From: Branchiostoma belcheri
Taxonomy: Eukaryota; Chordata; Leptocardii; Amphioxiformes; Branchiostomatidae
DNA length: 64,000 bases
Direction: 5' to 3'
Assembly (NCBI RefSeq): GCF_001625305.1
Contig: NW_017804176.1
Span: forward strand, 1,138,930-1,202,929
Shown: positions 15,101-25,000 of the stretch, piece after piece
Layout of the letters: the number at the start of each line of letters is the position of its first letter
Position numbering within the stretch: position 1 is the first letter of the stretch
The notes under the pieces: generated by a model
The model's input: only the letters and a program-made list of their open reading frames with translations
What the model was told of the DNA's origin: nothing
The model's database searches: none
Position numbers and translations under genes: made by a program

Positions 15101-15169
15101 AAGCTGCTGATCTGTGCATACAGAACCCAGCTGCTGCAGCCGTCAGCAACAAACTTCAAGACTGGCTGA
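193..15169 (+). CDS. MPHOSPH8: MPHOSPH8 (MPP8)-like chromatin protein, 5' partial, 13 exons
   Basis: Exons: 193-451, 840-1022, 1410-1624, 1860-3603, 3997-4064, 4195-4246, 4585-4813, 5343-5429, 5784-5939, 6326-6480, 14101-14228, 14693-14776, 15098-15169. All have GT-AG borders and join in one frame (1,143 codons plus TGA). The first ~86 residues hold a D/E run and a (GR)n tract; residues ~220-800 are disordered, Gln-rich then Lys/Glu-rich. Ankyrin repeats follow at ~841-998 (e.g. [40 protein letters not shown]). The C-terminal ~145 residues contain [26 protein letters not shown] and [14 protein letters not shown], which match the MPP8 C-terminal domain as I recall it. Vertebrate MPP8 reads H3K9me3 through an N-terminal chromodomain and works in the HUSH silencing complex with TASOR and periphilin. 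The chromodomain is not in this window and should lie upstream. The 10th intron (7.6 kb) encloses a C1q gene on the opposite strand. Family identity is strong; activity is inferred. Confidence 0.88.
2083..2770 (+). repeat. Coding Gln-rich repeat array in MPHOSPH8
   Basis: About fifteen imperfect in-frame copies of a roughly 42-bp unit encode variants of [13 protein letters not shown]. Units drift from a TSQIAxQQ type (2150-2560) to a [14 protein letters not shown] type (2560-2760). The array sits within one large exon (1860-3603) in the disordered middle of the protein. Such arrays usually vary in copy number; no function can be read from it. Confidence 0.85.
8279..8772. repeat. Intronic inverted-repeat element (GCTCGAAATTAAC ends)
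   Basis: The left edge reads GGGCTCGAAATTAAC and the right edge reads GTTAATTTCGAGGCCT, imperfect terminal inverted repeats. Between them the phrase CGGGACAATT recurs several times near both ends, giving a partly palindromic body. No coding potential. It lies inside the long MPHOSPH8 intron. A related structure occurs at 31554-31919. Probably a non-autonomous mobile element; class not determined. Confidence 0.5.
10147..11346 (-). CDS. Secreted collagen-like C1q-domain protein, single exon, nested
   Basis: A complete 399-residue open frame runs from ATG at 11346-11344 to TAA at 10149-10147. Residues 1-22 look like a signal peptide (hydrophobic, ending VMCSG). Residues ~23-180 are polar with few cysteines (C134, C178). 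Residues 181-265 are 28 uninterrupted Gly-X-Y triplets. Residues ~269-399 form a C1q domain, with the family-typical TAFSVGLT start, the [19 protein letters not shown] segment, the GAYYFSFHG strand and the terminal [10 protein letters not shown]1q/TNF-superfamily heads trimerise through the collagen stalk and bind microbial or self ligands outside the cell; lancelets are known for large C1q families. The gene is intronless and antisense inside an MPHOSPH8 intron, which may indicate retroposition or simple nesting. GC content is higher than the surrounding intron. Confidence 0.93.
   Translation of the reverse strand: METAWVMLVCLMWGDWAVMCSGQLEPQDGQWHYVNGDWTWISTSTADKPANNVAQWAGLRDNGRSGSTGDSRRVEQVTFVDEQGQIKDGGYFKKIPQSGPYHDITHDKKTEKDSEKHTEPSHKQQGHIPENSQCVTGMLPVLFMNGALPSRQSDDLQGTLNDAAAGNGNVPTMPVFSCQKGDPGPSGPPGNPGTPGPSGIPGNHGNNGNNGLPGATGPPGEPGLKGDRGMMGEKGKTGAPGIPGVLGSKGSRGERGPPGQPGSVGTMTTKTAFSVGLTVDMNVQRDTDVVFDKVFTNIGGGYNVTTGRFAAPVHGAYYFSFHGYDYYASFNMWVKLLHNGREVVSIIDYDIDDTHDTASNSVILELAAGDQVWLQLHAGHVIAGFKHTCTFSGYLLFPL
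11474..11482 (-). promoter_or_regulatory. Candidate TATA box of the C1q gene
   Basis: On the minus strand this reads ATATAAAAG, about 130 bp upstream of the C1q ATG. A start site ~30 bp downstream would leave a 5' UTR of about 100 nt. No competing TATA-like motif is closer on that strand. Position and consensus support it; there is no direct evidence of use. Confidence 0.45.
13443..13500. repeat. Possible fragment of the GCACxTxGGCA MITE family
   Basis: TAGCACTTCGGCAAAACATTCTGCAAGACGTGCGCAAAACC resembles one terminal inverted repeat of the elements at 16130, 24771 and 26808, with a short insertion. No matching right end is seen nearby, so it would be a solo terminus. Low certainty. Confidence 0.35.
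14926..14985 (-). repeat. tRNA-derived SINE-like fragment
   Basis: On the minus strand the segment carries an A-box-like TGGCTCAACAACTGAGCAG followed ~20 nt later by a B-box-like GGTTGAAATCC, the spacing of an internal RNA polymerase III promoter. No cloverleaf with a plausible acceptor stem can be folded, so this is not an intact tRNA gene. It sits in an MPHOSPH8 intron. Confidence 0.4.
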
Positions 15170-15490
15170 GTGGAAGATTGGAAGGGCTGTTGTAGTAAAG
15201 ACACAGGAGGAGGCTTGTTGTAACAGATATAGCAGGAGAATTGAGTTGTAGTAGTGGCTGGTACAGCAGTAGAATGGTTGTAACAAGTACAGCAATAGAA
15301 GAATGTTTGTAGAAGCTGCAGGTACAGCAGTAGGCTGGTTGTACCTGGCACAAAAGGGAAAGAGTTGCTGTAGAAAGCATAATAGAATTATTGTTGAAGG
15401 TATAGCAGTACAACAAGTATGTATCAGTGAAAGGATTATTGTAGCCGATATATAACAGAAGGACTGTTGTGCCAGGCACAGAAACAAAAT
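15170..15490 (+). repeat. Degenerate 3' UTR minisatellite of MPHOSPH8
   Basis: Directly after the MPHOSPH8 stop, variants of a phrase like GGTTGTAACAAGTACAGCAGTAGAA recur about every 30-35 bp (for example near 15260, 15285, 15325 and 15395). Units are diverged but share a TTGTA and a TACAGCA/TAGCA core. The array reads open on the minus strand in several frames, which is a by-product of its composition and not a gene. Confidence 0.6.
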
Positions 15491-15545
15491 GTTTGTTGTG
15501 TCACTTTGTACTTTGGTGCTTGAAGAGATGCCTTAATTTGTGGTG

Positions 15546-15772
15546 CCTATAGGTTTACCCTGGGAACCAGACCAGTAAGGGTACAGGCAAGTGGTGTCCC
15601 ATAGTATCCCACCGGCTGACCTAAGGGCCTGCATATTTTTTGCATAACGTGGCCTAGAGGTTTTGTGTATGTTTGGCCCAGTGGATAGTGGGAGAGGTGG
15701 GATGGAACATCATGCGCACACGTGAATTCTCCGCCCACAGCCTCATGAGTCTGGTTCCCAGGGTACCATAGG
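15546..15772. mobile_element. MITE-like element with TACCCTGGGAACCAGAC termini
   Basis: The left end contains TTACCCTGGGAACCAGAC and the right end contains GTCTGGTTCCCAGGGTACC, inverted repeats of about 18 bp, with CCTATAGG / CCATAGG just outside. The length is ~227 bp with no coding potential. This fits a miniature inverted-repeat transposable element downstream of MPHOSPH8. Confidence 0.65.
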
Positions 15773-16971
15773 CTCAGCCTGTTCATCAGACTGCTGGCTT
15801 GTTATGTGCAGAAGTGGAAGGTACATAATATATTAAGTCATGGCTGTTACTTTTTTCTGTTATCACGTAGAAGTGAAACATTTTGTACGAGTACAAAGTG
15901 TTCAATCATGGCAATAAGGTAATGGCAAAAAGTTTATTTTCTGCTTTGAAAATGCTGGAGGCTCATTAAATGTGCAAGGTCAGGTCACTATACTGTAATG
16001 TTCAAATGTCTAAAGAAAGGAGTGAGACTCAGTGATCATGTTACAAAATCTGGGTGCATGTGATCATGATCATGTGTCATTCGTCATGTGACAGTGGCTC
16101 TGTGATGTGACAGCATCTTAGGGATCATTAGCACGTCGGCTGAACGTACCGCACCTGCGCGAAACCCTGCTTTTTCATGGTTTTTCGTTGGATTTTTCGT
16201 CAACGTTGCATTAGAATTTTACCTGTTACAGAAGATATTTTTTCCGACATAACATTTGGATACTACAGACGTGATGTTAACCTTATACGACGTTATATGA
16301 GACGTTCTGCCTAATACATTCTGAGTTTTGCGCAGCTGCAGTACGTTCTGCCAATGTGCTGAGATCATGTAACAGGATCAGTGATTATGTGAGAGTCAGA
16401 CTGAGCAATCGGAAGGTCAAACGGTTACCTATAAAAATGTTAAGGTTGTTTTCTGTTAGACTTATAGTTTGTTCATCGATAATTGGCCATGATGATAAAA
16501 GGATATACATGTAAATCTTGTTTAGTATCACAGAGAAGGCAACGTTTTCATTCACTCAGATAAATATCTTACCAGCAAGAAGTATTGGATACTTGTTCAA
16601 GTTTTGGAGAAACGGGCTATTTGTGAGGTAGAGACCAAAAATGTTGGAAGTTAACCGGTCCTTTAAATAACTAACACCTTTTTGTTGTTGCCCATATTCT
16701 AGTTTGACATGTAGTTCCTGTTCAAACAATGTTCTATTAAAAAGTTACATATATTTTTTAGTAAAACCTGTTGTGTGCTGTGTATTCATTTAATCTGTAC
16801 TTCAGAAATTTCAGGCAATCCTTTTGGCCATGTAAGTTTGTAACCTGAGTAAACTTTAGTGTGAATTTACAGAATGGGCCATAGTGCTCTCCAATCCAAC
16901 AATTACCTATATACTGCACAATCACAAAGACAAACTAGAGAGGCCGACATTTGCTTGGGAGCAAATACAGC
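15773..16971. other. Intergenic stretch without a recognisable gene
   Basis: Apart from MITE copy 1 (16130-16360) I see no coding exon or RNA gene. The sequence is AT-rich. Some of it may be distal 3' UTR of MPHOSPH8, since no clear AATAAA lies close to its stop codon. Confidence 0.5.
16130..16360. mobile_element. MITE family A, copy 1 (about 36-bp terminal inverted repeats)
   Basis: The left end AGCACGTCGGCTGAACGTAC pairs with the right end, which reads GTACGTTCTGCCAATGTGCT; inverted similarity extends inward through CTGCGCGAAACC / GTTTTGCGCAGC. Total 231 bp, no ORF. An internal block (TTGGATTTTTCGTCAACGTT and the TATGAGACGTTCTGCC phrase) is shared with the copies at 24771 and 26808, so these are one family. 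Confidence 0.8.
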
Positions 16972-17757
16972 ATATTTCAGTCCATCTCCCTCCCACGCAA
17001 AAGTGGACTATTCCAAACTTACCCCAGTGTAAAACTGGCAAAGATTCTCAAATAAATGAATTATATACAGTAGTAGTAGTAGGTATGTAATTGAGAACAA
17101 AGATGCAAGATCAAGCACATTGAATCTCGAAAGCTTTACTAGTCTTATTACAGGTATGCAAATACTAACAATGATGAGATTTGATACATTTTGAAGGTCT
17201 TAGGCACATAAAATTGAATGTGTGGGTCATTCCGCATGACTTACGTGCAATGTGACCTCAGGTAACCCGCTATGGAACACGTGTTCCATGGATGGAACTG
17301 GCCATTCTTTAGATAGAACATGGAACGGGTACAGCACTTTTGGCCCTTTTTTTGCTGAAAATAGCCATTAAAGTCCTCCAAATGAGTCATTTGGAAGTGG
17401 TGTATGCCAAATATGTGACTGCTATTCTGTAGACACATGTTCAAGGTACCCGTATACCGAATTTCAGATCATTTGGTTGTAAAACCAGGGCTCAGGATCC
17501 AAAAATCCATTTTTTGGCGAAAAATGCCCAAAAAAACCTTCATAAAAATTTTTCAAAGGCATGTATCAAAAAAATGAAAAAAACGCCTGGGGTATTGGCC
17601 TACTCTACCTCCATGCCAAATTTCAAGTCATTTGGCTGAATGATGGCGGAGTTGAATCCCTTTGACTGTTTGGCAGGAGGAGGAGAAGGAGGAGGAGAAG
17701 AAGAAACACCAGAGAACACAATATATTTCATCCATACCATGGTATGGACTGAAATAT
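16972..17757. mobile_element. Candidate non-autonomous element with ATATTTCAGTCCAT ends
   Basis: The left edge ATATTTCAGTCCATC is matched in inverted orientation by the right edge CATGGTATGGACTGAAATAT. The 786-bp interior has no credible ORF but contains paired phrases such as CAAATTTCAAGTCATTTGGC and a GGAGGAGGAGAAG purine tract near the right end. It looks like a non-coding repeat element. Confidence 0.5.
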
Positions 17758-17809
17758 AATAAGCAACATTTTCACATGTGATTCATTTGTAATACCATGT
17801 AAGCCTTTA

Positions 17810-18232
17810 ATTTAATGTCCAGATGGTTTTGTTAGCAAAATACAAGCTATACCCTATGACTCCACATATCTGGTACATACATGTACATGTAACAGTAAAT
17901 ACTCTATACAAACATATTATGCAAACAGCATGGAATGCACAGCGGGATGTCTATTAATTTTTATCAACCGGAACTGAGATAAATCAGTAATATATTTAGA
18001 AACAAAAACTGGACATGATAACGTTACTTTTGCGAGTAGTAAAAATCTTTCAACAACTGATGCAAACCAATAGATGAATACTAGCAGGTACCCCCCTCCC
18101 CACCTTCACCTACAAGGTAACCTCCCATTCCTTATTCCACACTTGAGTCAAACGGCCTGAGAAGATGGTACATGGTGGTATTTGTGTGTGTTTAACCTTA
18201 GGAACTAACTCCTACTGAACAATTTTTAGAAG
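17810..18232. repeat. Exact 423-bp direct repeat, copy 1 (left of assembly gap)
   Basis: This segment appears identical base for base to 18253-18675. It starts ATTTAATGTCCAGATGG and ends CAATTTTTAGAAG immediately before the run of N. Perfect identity abutting a gap points to an unmerged contig overlap and not to a biological duplication. Confidence 0.95.
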
Positions 18233-18252
18233 NNNNNNNNNNNNNNNNNNNN
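18233..18252. other. Assembly gap (20 N)
   Basis: Twenty undetermined bases. The same 423-bp sequence lies on each side, so the true gap size may be negative, meaning the two flanks overlap. Confidence 0.98.
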
Positions 18253-18675
18253 ATTTAATGTCCAGATGGTTTTGTTAGCAAAATACAAGCTATACCCTAT
18301 GACTCCACATATCTGGTACATACATGTACATGTAACAGTAAATACTCTATACAAACATATTATGCAAACAGCATGGAATGCACAGCGGGATGTCTATTAA
18401 TTTTTATCAACCGGAACTGAGATAAATCAGTAATATATTTAGAAACAAAAACTGGACATGATAACGTTACTTTTGCGAGTAGTAAAAATCTTTCAACAAC
18501 TGATGCAAACCAATAGATGAATACTAGCAGGTACCCCCCTCCCCACCTTCACCTACAAGGTAACCTCCCATTCCTTATTCCACACTTGAGTCAAACGGCC
18601 TGAGAAGATGGTACATGGTGGTATTTGTGTGTGTTTAACCTTAGGAACTAACTCCTACTGAACAATTTTTAGAAG
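18253..18675. repeat. Exact 423-bp direct repeat, copy 2 (right of assembly gap)
   Basis: Second copy of 17810-18232. The sequence then continues uniquely (AGTCACTTCTACTTGC) towards the 3' end of the OCRL gene. Confidence 0.95.
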
Positions 18676-18865
18676 AGTCACTTCTACTTGCTGTATCTTT
18701 AGATTCTTGAATAGATACAATTATAGATAGATATATTTGATATATAATTTAGATTCATTGGCCAAGAGCTCACTATTTCTATCAATGACTCTGGTCAGTT
18801 ATGCTGTCACATCTCATTCTCATTGGGTATTATTCTATGTACAACTATAAGCTTTCTTCTCCCAC

Positions 18866-19062
18866 CAAGCTGCTGATTGGCTAAGGTCCCATAAATCCAC
18901 CATGCTGATTGGCAAGCAGGGCTTACCAGATACCTGTTCCAGTCCTTCTGATTGGCTAGCTTCCTCTTAGACTCCTGCCGATTGGCTAGTTTCCTGTTTA
19001 ACTAACAGCAGGTTGCTGATTGGCCAGCATGTCACATACAGGAATTGCTGATTGGCTAGCTT
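18866..19062 (-). repeat. CCAATCAG array in the OCRL 3' UTR
   Basis: Six copies of GCTGATTGGCTAGC-like sequence on the plus strand (near 18871, 18903, 18947, 18977, 19015 and 19046) read as CCAATCAG in the sense of the OCRL transcript. Spacing is about 30-40 bp. The array begins within 10 bp of the OCRL stop codon, so it is very likely transcribed as 3' UTR. A similar array follows WDTC1. Confidence 0.8.
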
Positions 19063-19071
19063 CTCACCAGT

Positions 19072-22000
19072 TTAACCATCATACGGGTTCACAAGGAACT
19101 GGTAGACGAAGGTTGCCCTCCTGCGAGTTGTCTGTTGGTTGTTGTGTCTCCTGTTCTCATCCCTCTTCGGTCTCAGAAGGAGGACCCCAAATATCATGGC
19201 TGGAAGCAGAGAAAACATTACAAATTTGGAAATGTTCATGTTTTGCTTTTGCAGTGATAAAGACCTCAAAATCTTGACATTTATTTGTTTCAACTGCAAA
19301 CTTTTAAACTTAAAATACTGCAATAACCTTGTATGAGTTATGTTTTACCTAATGTCTTTGGATCCAGCTTGTTGTCATCTGTATAACTCAGAAGTTCTCT
19401 GAGGAAAGCTGTCAGGTATTTGAAGACATTCTTGTGGTGTTCAGGGACCTGAGACATCAGCTGGGCAGGTAAGAAACAAGTGACAGGTAGCAAGCATTGT
19501 ATTCAACAAATTGGGTGTTCAATTCTAATTAAATAGTCATTCAAATAGTTATCATGCTGCCACACAGTTACAGTAAAGTTTCCCAGTTAAGTTGCTGTAT
19601 ACGTAAGAGACAACCTAGGGCTGACAATAGTCTGCTAGAATGCTAGTACGTACTGCACCTTTTTACAGAGCTTAAAGTTGCTGAAAGAGTCCAGGCAAGA
19701 TACACTGGTGATGCTGGCTAAGGCAGTTCACCCCCCTGTTCCCTGACCCCCTCCCCTCCCTGCCAATCTTCCCCCTCCCCCATACCTGTTTACAGAGCTC
19801 AAAGTTGCTGCATGAGTCCAGGCATGACTGGTAGTACTGATGAGGGATAACAGGCTCAGGTAGACTCTCCAGAAACATCAGCAGACATTCTGCCACAGAA
19901 TGTGGTCGGCCAGCTGGGTCAGAAGTTAAGGGTTTACTTTAAACCACAATCTTTGAACATCCAGTCATAAACCCTAACAATGTCTGCACGTTTGTCATCT
20001 GTCCTGTGAGTTAACATCACCATTTGGTTATTTCAGCTTAAACCCTATAGCTAGAAAGTTGCAATATCTTACCTGCTTGGTCCAGTCTTTAATGCTAAGT
20101 ACAACTGAGAAAAATGCTACAGACATCCTGGAGCTTGTTATGTTATGTGAGATAGGTGTACATGTAAAGTTAGAACAAGGTATATGTATACAGTATGGTT
20201 ACATGTAGGTATGGTACAAGGCAACTGTAAGGATACGTATGGTATCAGGTATTCCTGTATCCAAACAGTCTCGGATCTCCTCAATCTCAGAGTGGAGTCC
20301 TGGCTGCTGGAACAAGTCCTCCTGCAACAAACAATTATACTATATTATAAAGCAAGAACAGATCAAGCTTGGAACAAGTTCTTCTATGCAAGGAAAAGTA
20401 TCAAATGTGTATCTGTAGAGCAGGTCATTACTCCAAAACAAATTAACACACCAACACATAGTGGTACATGCAGTATTCAGTCAAACAAACCAGATTGACT
20501 TGGAGAACTTTAGGTTCAGGTTTTGCTGTTTGCACGTTTATGGCAGGTTTGTTTGTTTGCTTGTTTGTTTGTTTACCTGTCGCAGTGCATGTTTGTACAG
20601 ATGATCGACCAGAAGCCAGATCTCCTTAGGAATGGGCAGGGGGTCAAATGAGTCCTCAGGAGATGTCTTACTGGGGGAACCAGCCTCCTGTGTGGGGAGA
20701 ACATCACATCAGCACAAGGAAACACCATTGACATTGTAGTTTGTACTGTTGTTGAAACGTTTGTTTTGCATAACTGGTAAGCTCTCCTAAGCTTGAGGCT
20801 TAACTAGGCTAGTTTTGTATAGAATTTATAAGCTGCATTAGACTGGACTGTAAGGTTTGATCCACACACCCCAGCATAGACACCAACACCTTTCAGTTAA
20901 GTGTGGCAGGATCTTTCAGGACCTTTACATCCAATTCAAGAGGACATCCTTAACAGAAGCTTCTAGCTTTTGTAAAAGATACTCATTTTCACCTGAGATA
21001 TCCTGTCCTAAGGGCACAACTGTTACAGTGGGGTCTCAAACCCAGAATCTTTGTAAGTCTGCAACTCTAACCACTAGACCACTTTGAAACCTACAACATC
21101 GAAGTACCACTAATCATCTGACCCTCCCCTTGGTCCAGGTACTGAAGTGTGACTATGTGAACATACCAGGTCGACCAGGCGAGCCACAGGCACCTCTCTG
21201 ATTGGTCCCCTCATGTTGCACAGGGCCTCGACGGACGAACCAAAGCAGCTGGGGATGTAGTCGCCTTGGACGGTCACGAAGTAGTCCTTCCCTCCGTCAA
21301 GGTGCAGCACCAGTATGTCTTCAAGACGGTCCTCACCTGAGTTCAGCCTGCCCGCCGTGTTCTTATCCACATACACCTCAAACTCTATAGGGTAGCTGTC
21401 ACCTAGAGCAGAGGAAAAGGTACATATACATGTACAATGTATAACCCACACCAAAGCAGATGTCCTGTCCACATACACCTCAAGAAGTACCTATAATAAC
21501 TTGTATAGGCTTTTTTACTCCATAGGACAGGTGTTATCTAATAGTCATGTACAACAAGTTAAATAATTAATAATATAATATGTGTAAGGAAGCAGTCACA
21601 CACATGTTCATTTCACACAAAATAAAGAAGTTTAAAAGTCTGATTTCCTTATATTTAATACATCTTATTATGAATTGAAAATAAATCTTGTTTTTCTTAA
21701 AAAAATGGCTAAAAAAAGCAGATCAGAAGAAAACAATAAAAAGGACAGCATACTATACAATCATTCTTTCCAAAGTAAGACAAGTACTGCAAGTACAACC
21801 TTGTCCAGAGGAAGACCAACCCTACCTGGCATGATAAAGCCTAGATATGGCTCAACACTCAGCCATGGTTTACAGTACTCCTTCTCATCAAGCTTACAGA
21901 TAAACTCAAACTGACAGGGAACCTGTAAATAATAACAAACAACAATAGTCAGCCAGATGATCATCACACAGTCATGGTGCCTTTAAACAGCTAGGCAAGG

Positions 22001-25000
22001 ATCTACCAAAACTTATCAGAAAGGGTTTGTAAACTGCAATGGACACATCAGTAATTGTATTGGGTCAGGACTTACATGTATATATTAATTGTAGTTACTT
22101 GACAATGTATATACATGTATGTAATGCTATCTGTATACCATCCTTTTACTGTGACCTGTACTTAACCCAGTGGGTATGTGTGTACAATAAAGGTCTTCAT
22201 TCATATCAAGAGAATTATTCTGTCAACTGAAATTTGCTCTTCAACACATCCTATGGAGAAAGCATAATGAAACAGCCCACCTGCCCAGTGTTGGTGATGA
22301 TGATTGTTCTCTTTTGAGGCTCCAAGAATTTGATGTGCTCGAACTTCAACTGAGAGGAAAAACATTAAAGCTATGAGTTTACATTCACATCACTTTGCAA
22401 CAAGACAGACAATTAAGATATATAATAATCAAAAGTAATAAGTAATTAGTCTTCAAAATTTCACAACTTATCAATTAGATTATTCAAATAACTGATCCAA
22501 ACACATATAGAGATATACAAAGCAGCATCCACTATTATACAAAACTGCAATATCCACTGCAATACTTTCCCTCAAAGCTAGGTGGCACCACTCACCTCCA
22601 CACAGCTCAGAGAAACAGATGGGAGGAACTCATTCTCCAGCCTGTCCAGTTTCCTGATAACCTCCTCAAACACCCTCTTGTAGTTGTCTTCATCAATAAC
22701 TTTGACCTGTATGGGATAAGTACAATATCTTAAATAAGAAAAGGGTAGATGTAATACAATCCTGACTGGTAACTCTACTGGGTCAGTACATACAGCTCTC
22801 CCTTCTATGGCCTTGGGGTTAGTATAAAGCACTGCATACTTTGCTAAAAGTTACTTCAGCAGTTGCAAAACTCACCCCAATGTCAAAGAGACAGGAGACA
22901 GGTTTGTGGTCGCTGAGCTTGAGGGATCTGTGAGATCGGTACTCCACCGCAGACACACTGTCACCCTTCCAGAGTACACGGTCACACCAGGCTGGCACAC
23001 GGCACTTCTCACTGTAGTAAACAAATAACAGTCAGTATAATACTCCTTAAAGGCAGTTGCACCATGCTAACACATGCACAGCACTTCTGTTAATGCAGTG
23101 TTAGAAATACATGTACTCAGGCACCTGCAGTCTGCATTTTACAGACTGAGACATTTTCAACATTGCAAAACAAAAATCAAGTAGCAAAAGATTGTGTAAC
23201 ACAGTTAATCTACATGTATACCATACCTTGTATCCCAGTCATCTGTGCCTGGGTCATACTTGTAGGTTGGAATGAAGTTGACATTTGCTTCACTGAAGTC
23301 ATGGAATACATTCCCCTCAGCCATTTGCCTTGTGAGCTGGATAAACAATAGGAACAAAAGGAATCATTTCTGTACTGGATGTAATATGCACTGAGGGTTG
23401 ATGATAAAACAGTGGTTACATAGGAGGATGGAAGAGCAGAGTATGACCGCCTGTTGAGCCGTCTTCAAGGAGACTGCATTATTTTTGTACCATAGTCTTG
23501 AATGTACACATCAAGTAGACAAACCTGGTCATGGGTCAGAAGGTCACTGAACATCTTCTTGTCTATCAACATCTTGACTTCATTGTTCTCGATGTCACTC
23601 AGTCTGTAGTTCAGATCCCCTACCCACAATACCACACTGCAAAAAACAAAACAAACAAACAACACACACTATAAGTATAAGTGTCACAATACACACTATA
23701 CATATGGCAATATACACTATACGTATGGCAACACACAATATGGCAATACACACTATAAGTATGGTAATACACACTATACTGTAAGTGTGATGAAACACAC
23801 TATAAGTGTGGCAATACACACTATAAGTGTGGCAAACAATCAGGTCCACAATACACACCATAAAAGTGGCAGAGTCATCAACAGGTTGATGTTGGCCACT
23901 TGTATATACTGCAAAGAAGAAGAAGTAAAGCAAATCTAAACATTATGATCCTATCTTCAAAAATGATGATGCTGTACATACTTGTGCTTGTGTATAGTCA
24001 GCGGTGGTTGTGTTAGGTTGAACTGCATGCGGGCGCAGATGTCGCTGTAGTCCTGGTTGCGTCTCTCGTACAGTTCGGTGTGAGCAGCGAGGTGAGAGTT
24101 GACGATACAGAAGCTAGTGTTGTGGAAGTCAAACCTGACAGCCACACCTCCCTTGTTTCCCTGCCATCACATTATTTGCACCATAAATAAATCATTTTGC
24201 AAAGGTCTGATATATTAGTCTGACTTGTAGTATTGTTCTTTGACAATTGTTGCCACACAACATACCCTGTAGAACTGTTAAACAATAAAGTTCATTCATT
24301 CATTCTCATAATTTTATGCCTCACGAATAGTTTTAATATTTGTAGGACACATCTATTGGCCTTTGATCATGAATATTGTGACAGTAAATTGCAATTAGCT
24401 AGCCACTAGCATTTTGAAGTAAATAAGTTAAGTCACTGCATGCTATATTGCTACTGTCACAAATAACATTTAATCTTTGTTTAGTAGGGGCAACAGCAAA
24501 GACAACTACAGTTAATGTAAATTCAATGTGGATGTATTTGCCAGTATATAGGACTGGAGGTCATGACAAACCATTTTTCCCATGATGCCTGTTCCCACAG
24601 TCTGAGCCTCAATTTGAGACAGGAACTTGTTGTGCTCACTTCTGACGAACACCAGCAGCATCATTCCCACCAATCGGATCAGCCGTACCTAAACACAACA
24701 ACACACATCATTCCCTGTGACCAATCGGATCAGCCATACTTTACACAACATTGTTCACAATTAACAGTCGGCACATTGGCAGAACGTACTGCACCTGTGC
24801 AAAACCCCATTTTTCACGGTTTTGGTCGGATTTTTGGTCAACATTGCATCAGTATTTTGCCTGTTGAAACTACTGACGGAGTGTTGACCTTATATGTGCG
24901 AATACGACCTTATATGAGACGTTCTGCCAAAGTGCTATATATGCACAATACCTTACGGATTTTGCACAGGTGCAGTACGTTTTGCCGACGTGCTAACAGT

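Noticed and set aside
15061-15487. Overlapping 96-114-residue minus-strand frames rich in Tyr/Cys/Leu
   Set aside because: Produced by the degenerate 3' UTR minisatellite of MPHOSPH8; no start context, no domain.
21016-21081. Functional tRNA gene
   Set aside because: A- and B-box-like strings are present but no acceptor stem or anticodon arm can be formed.
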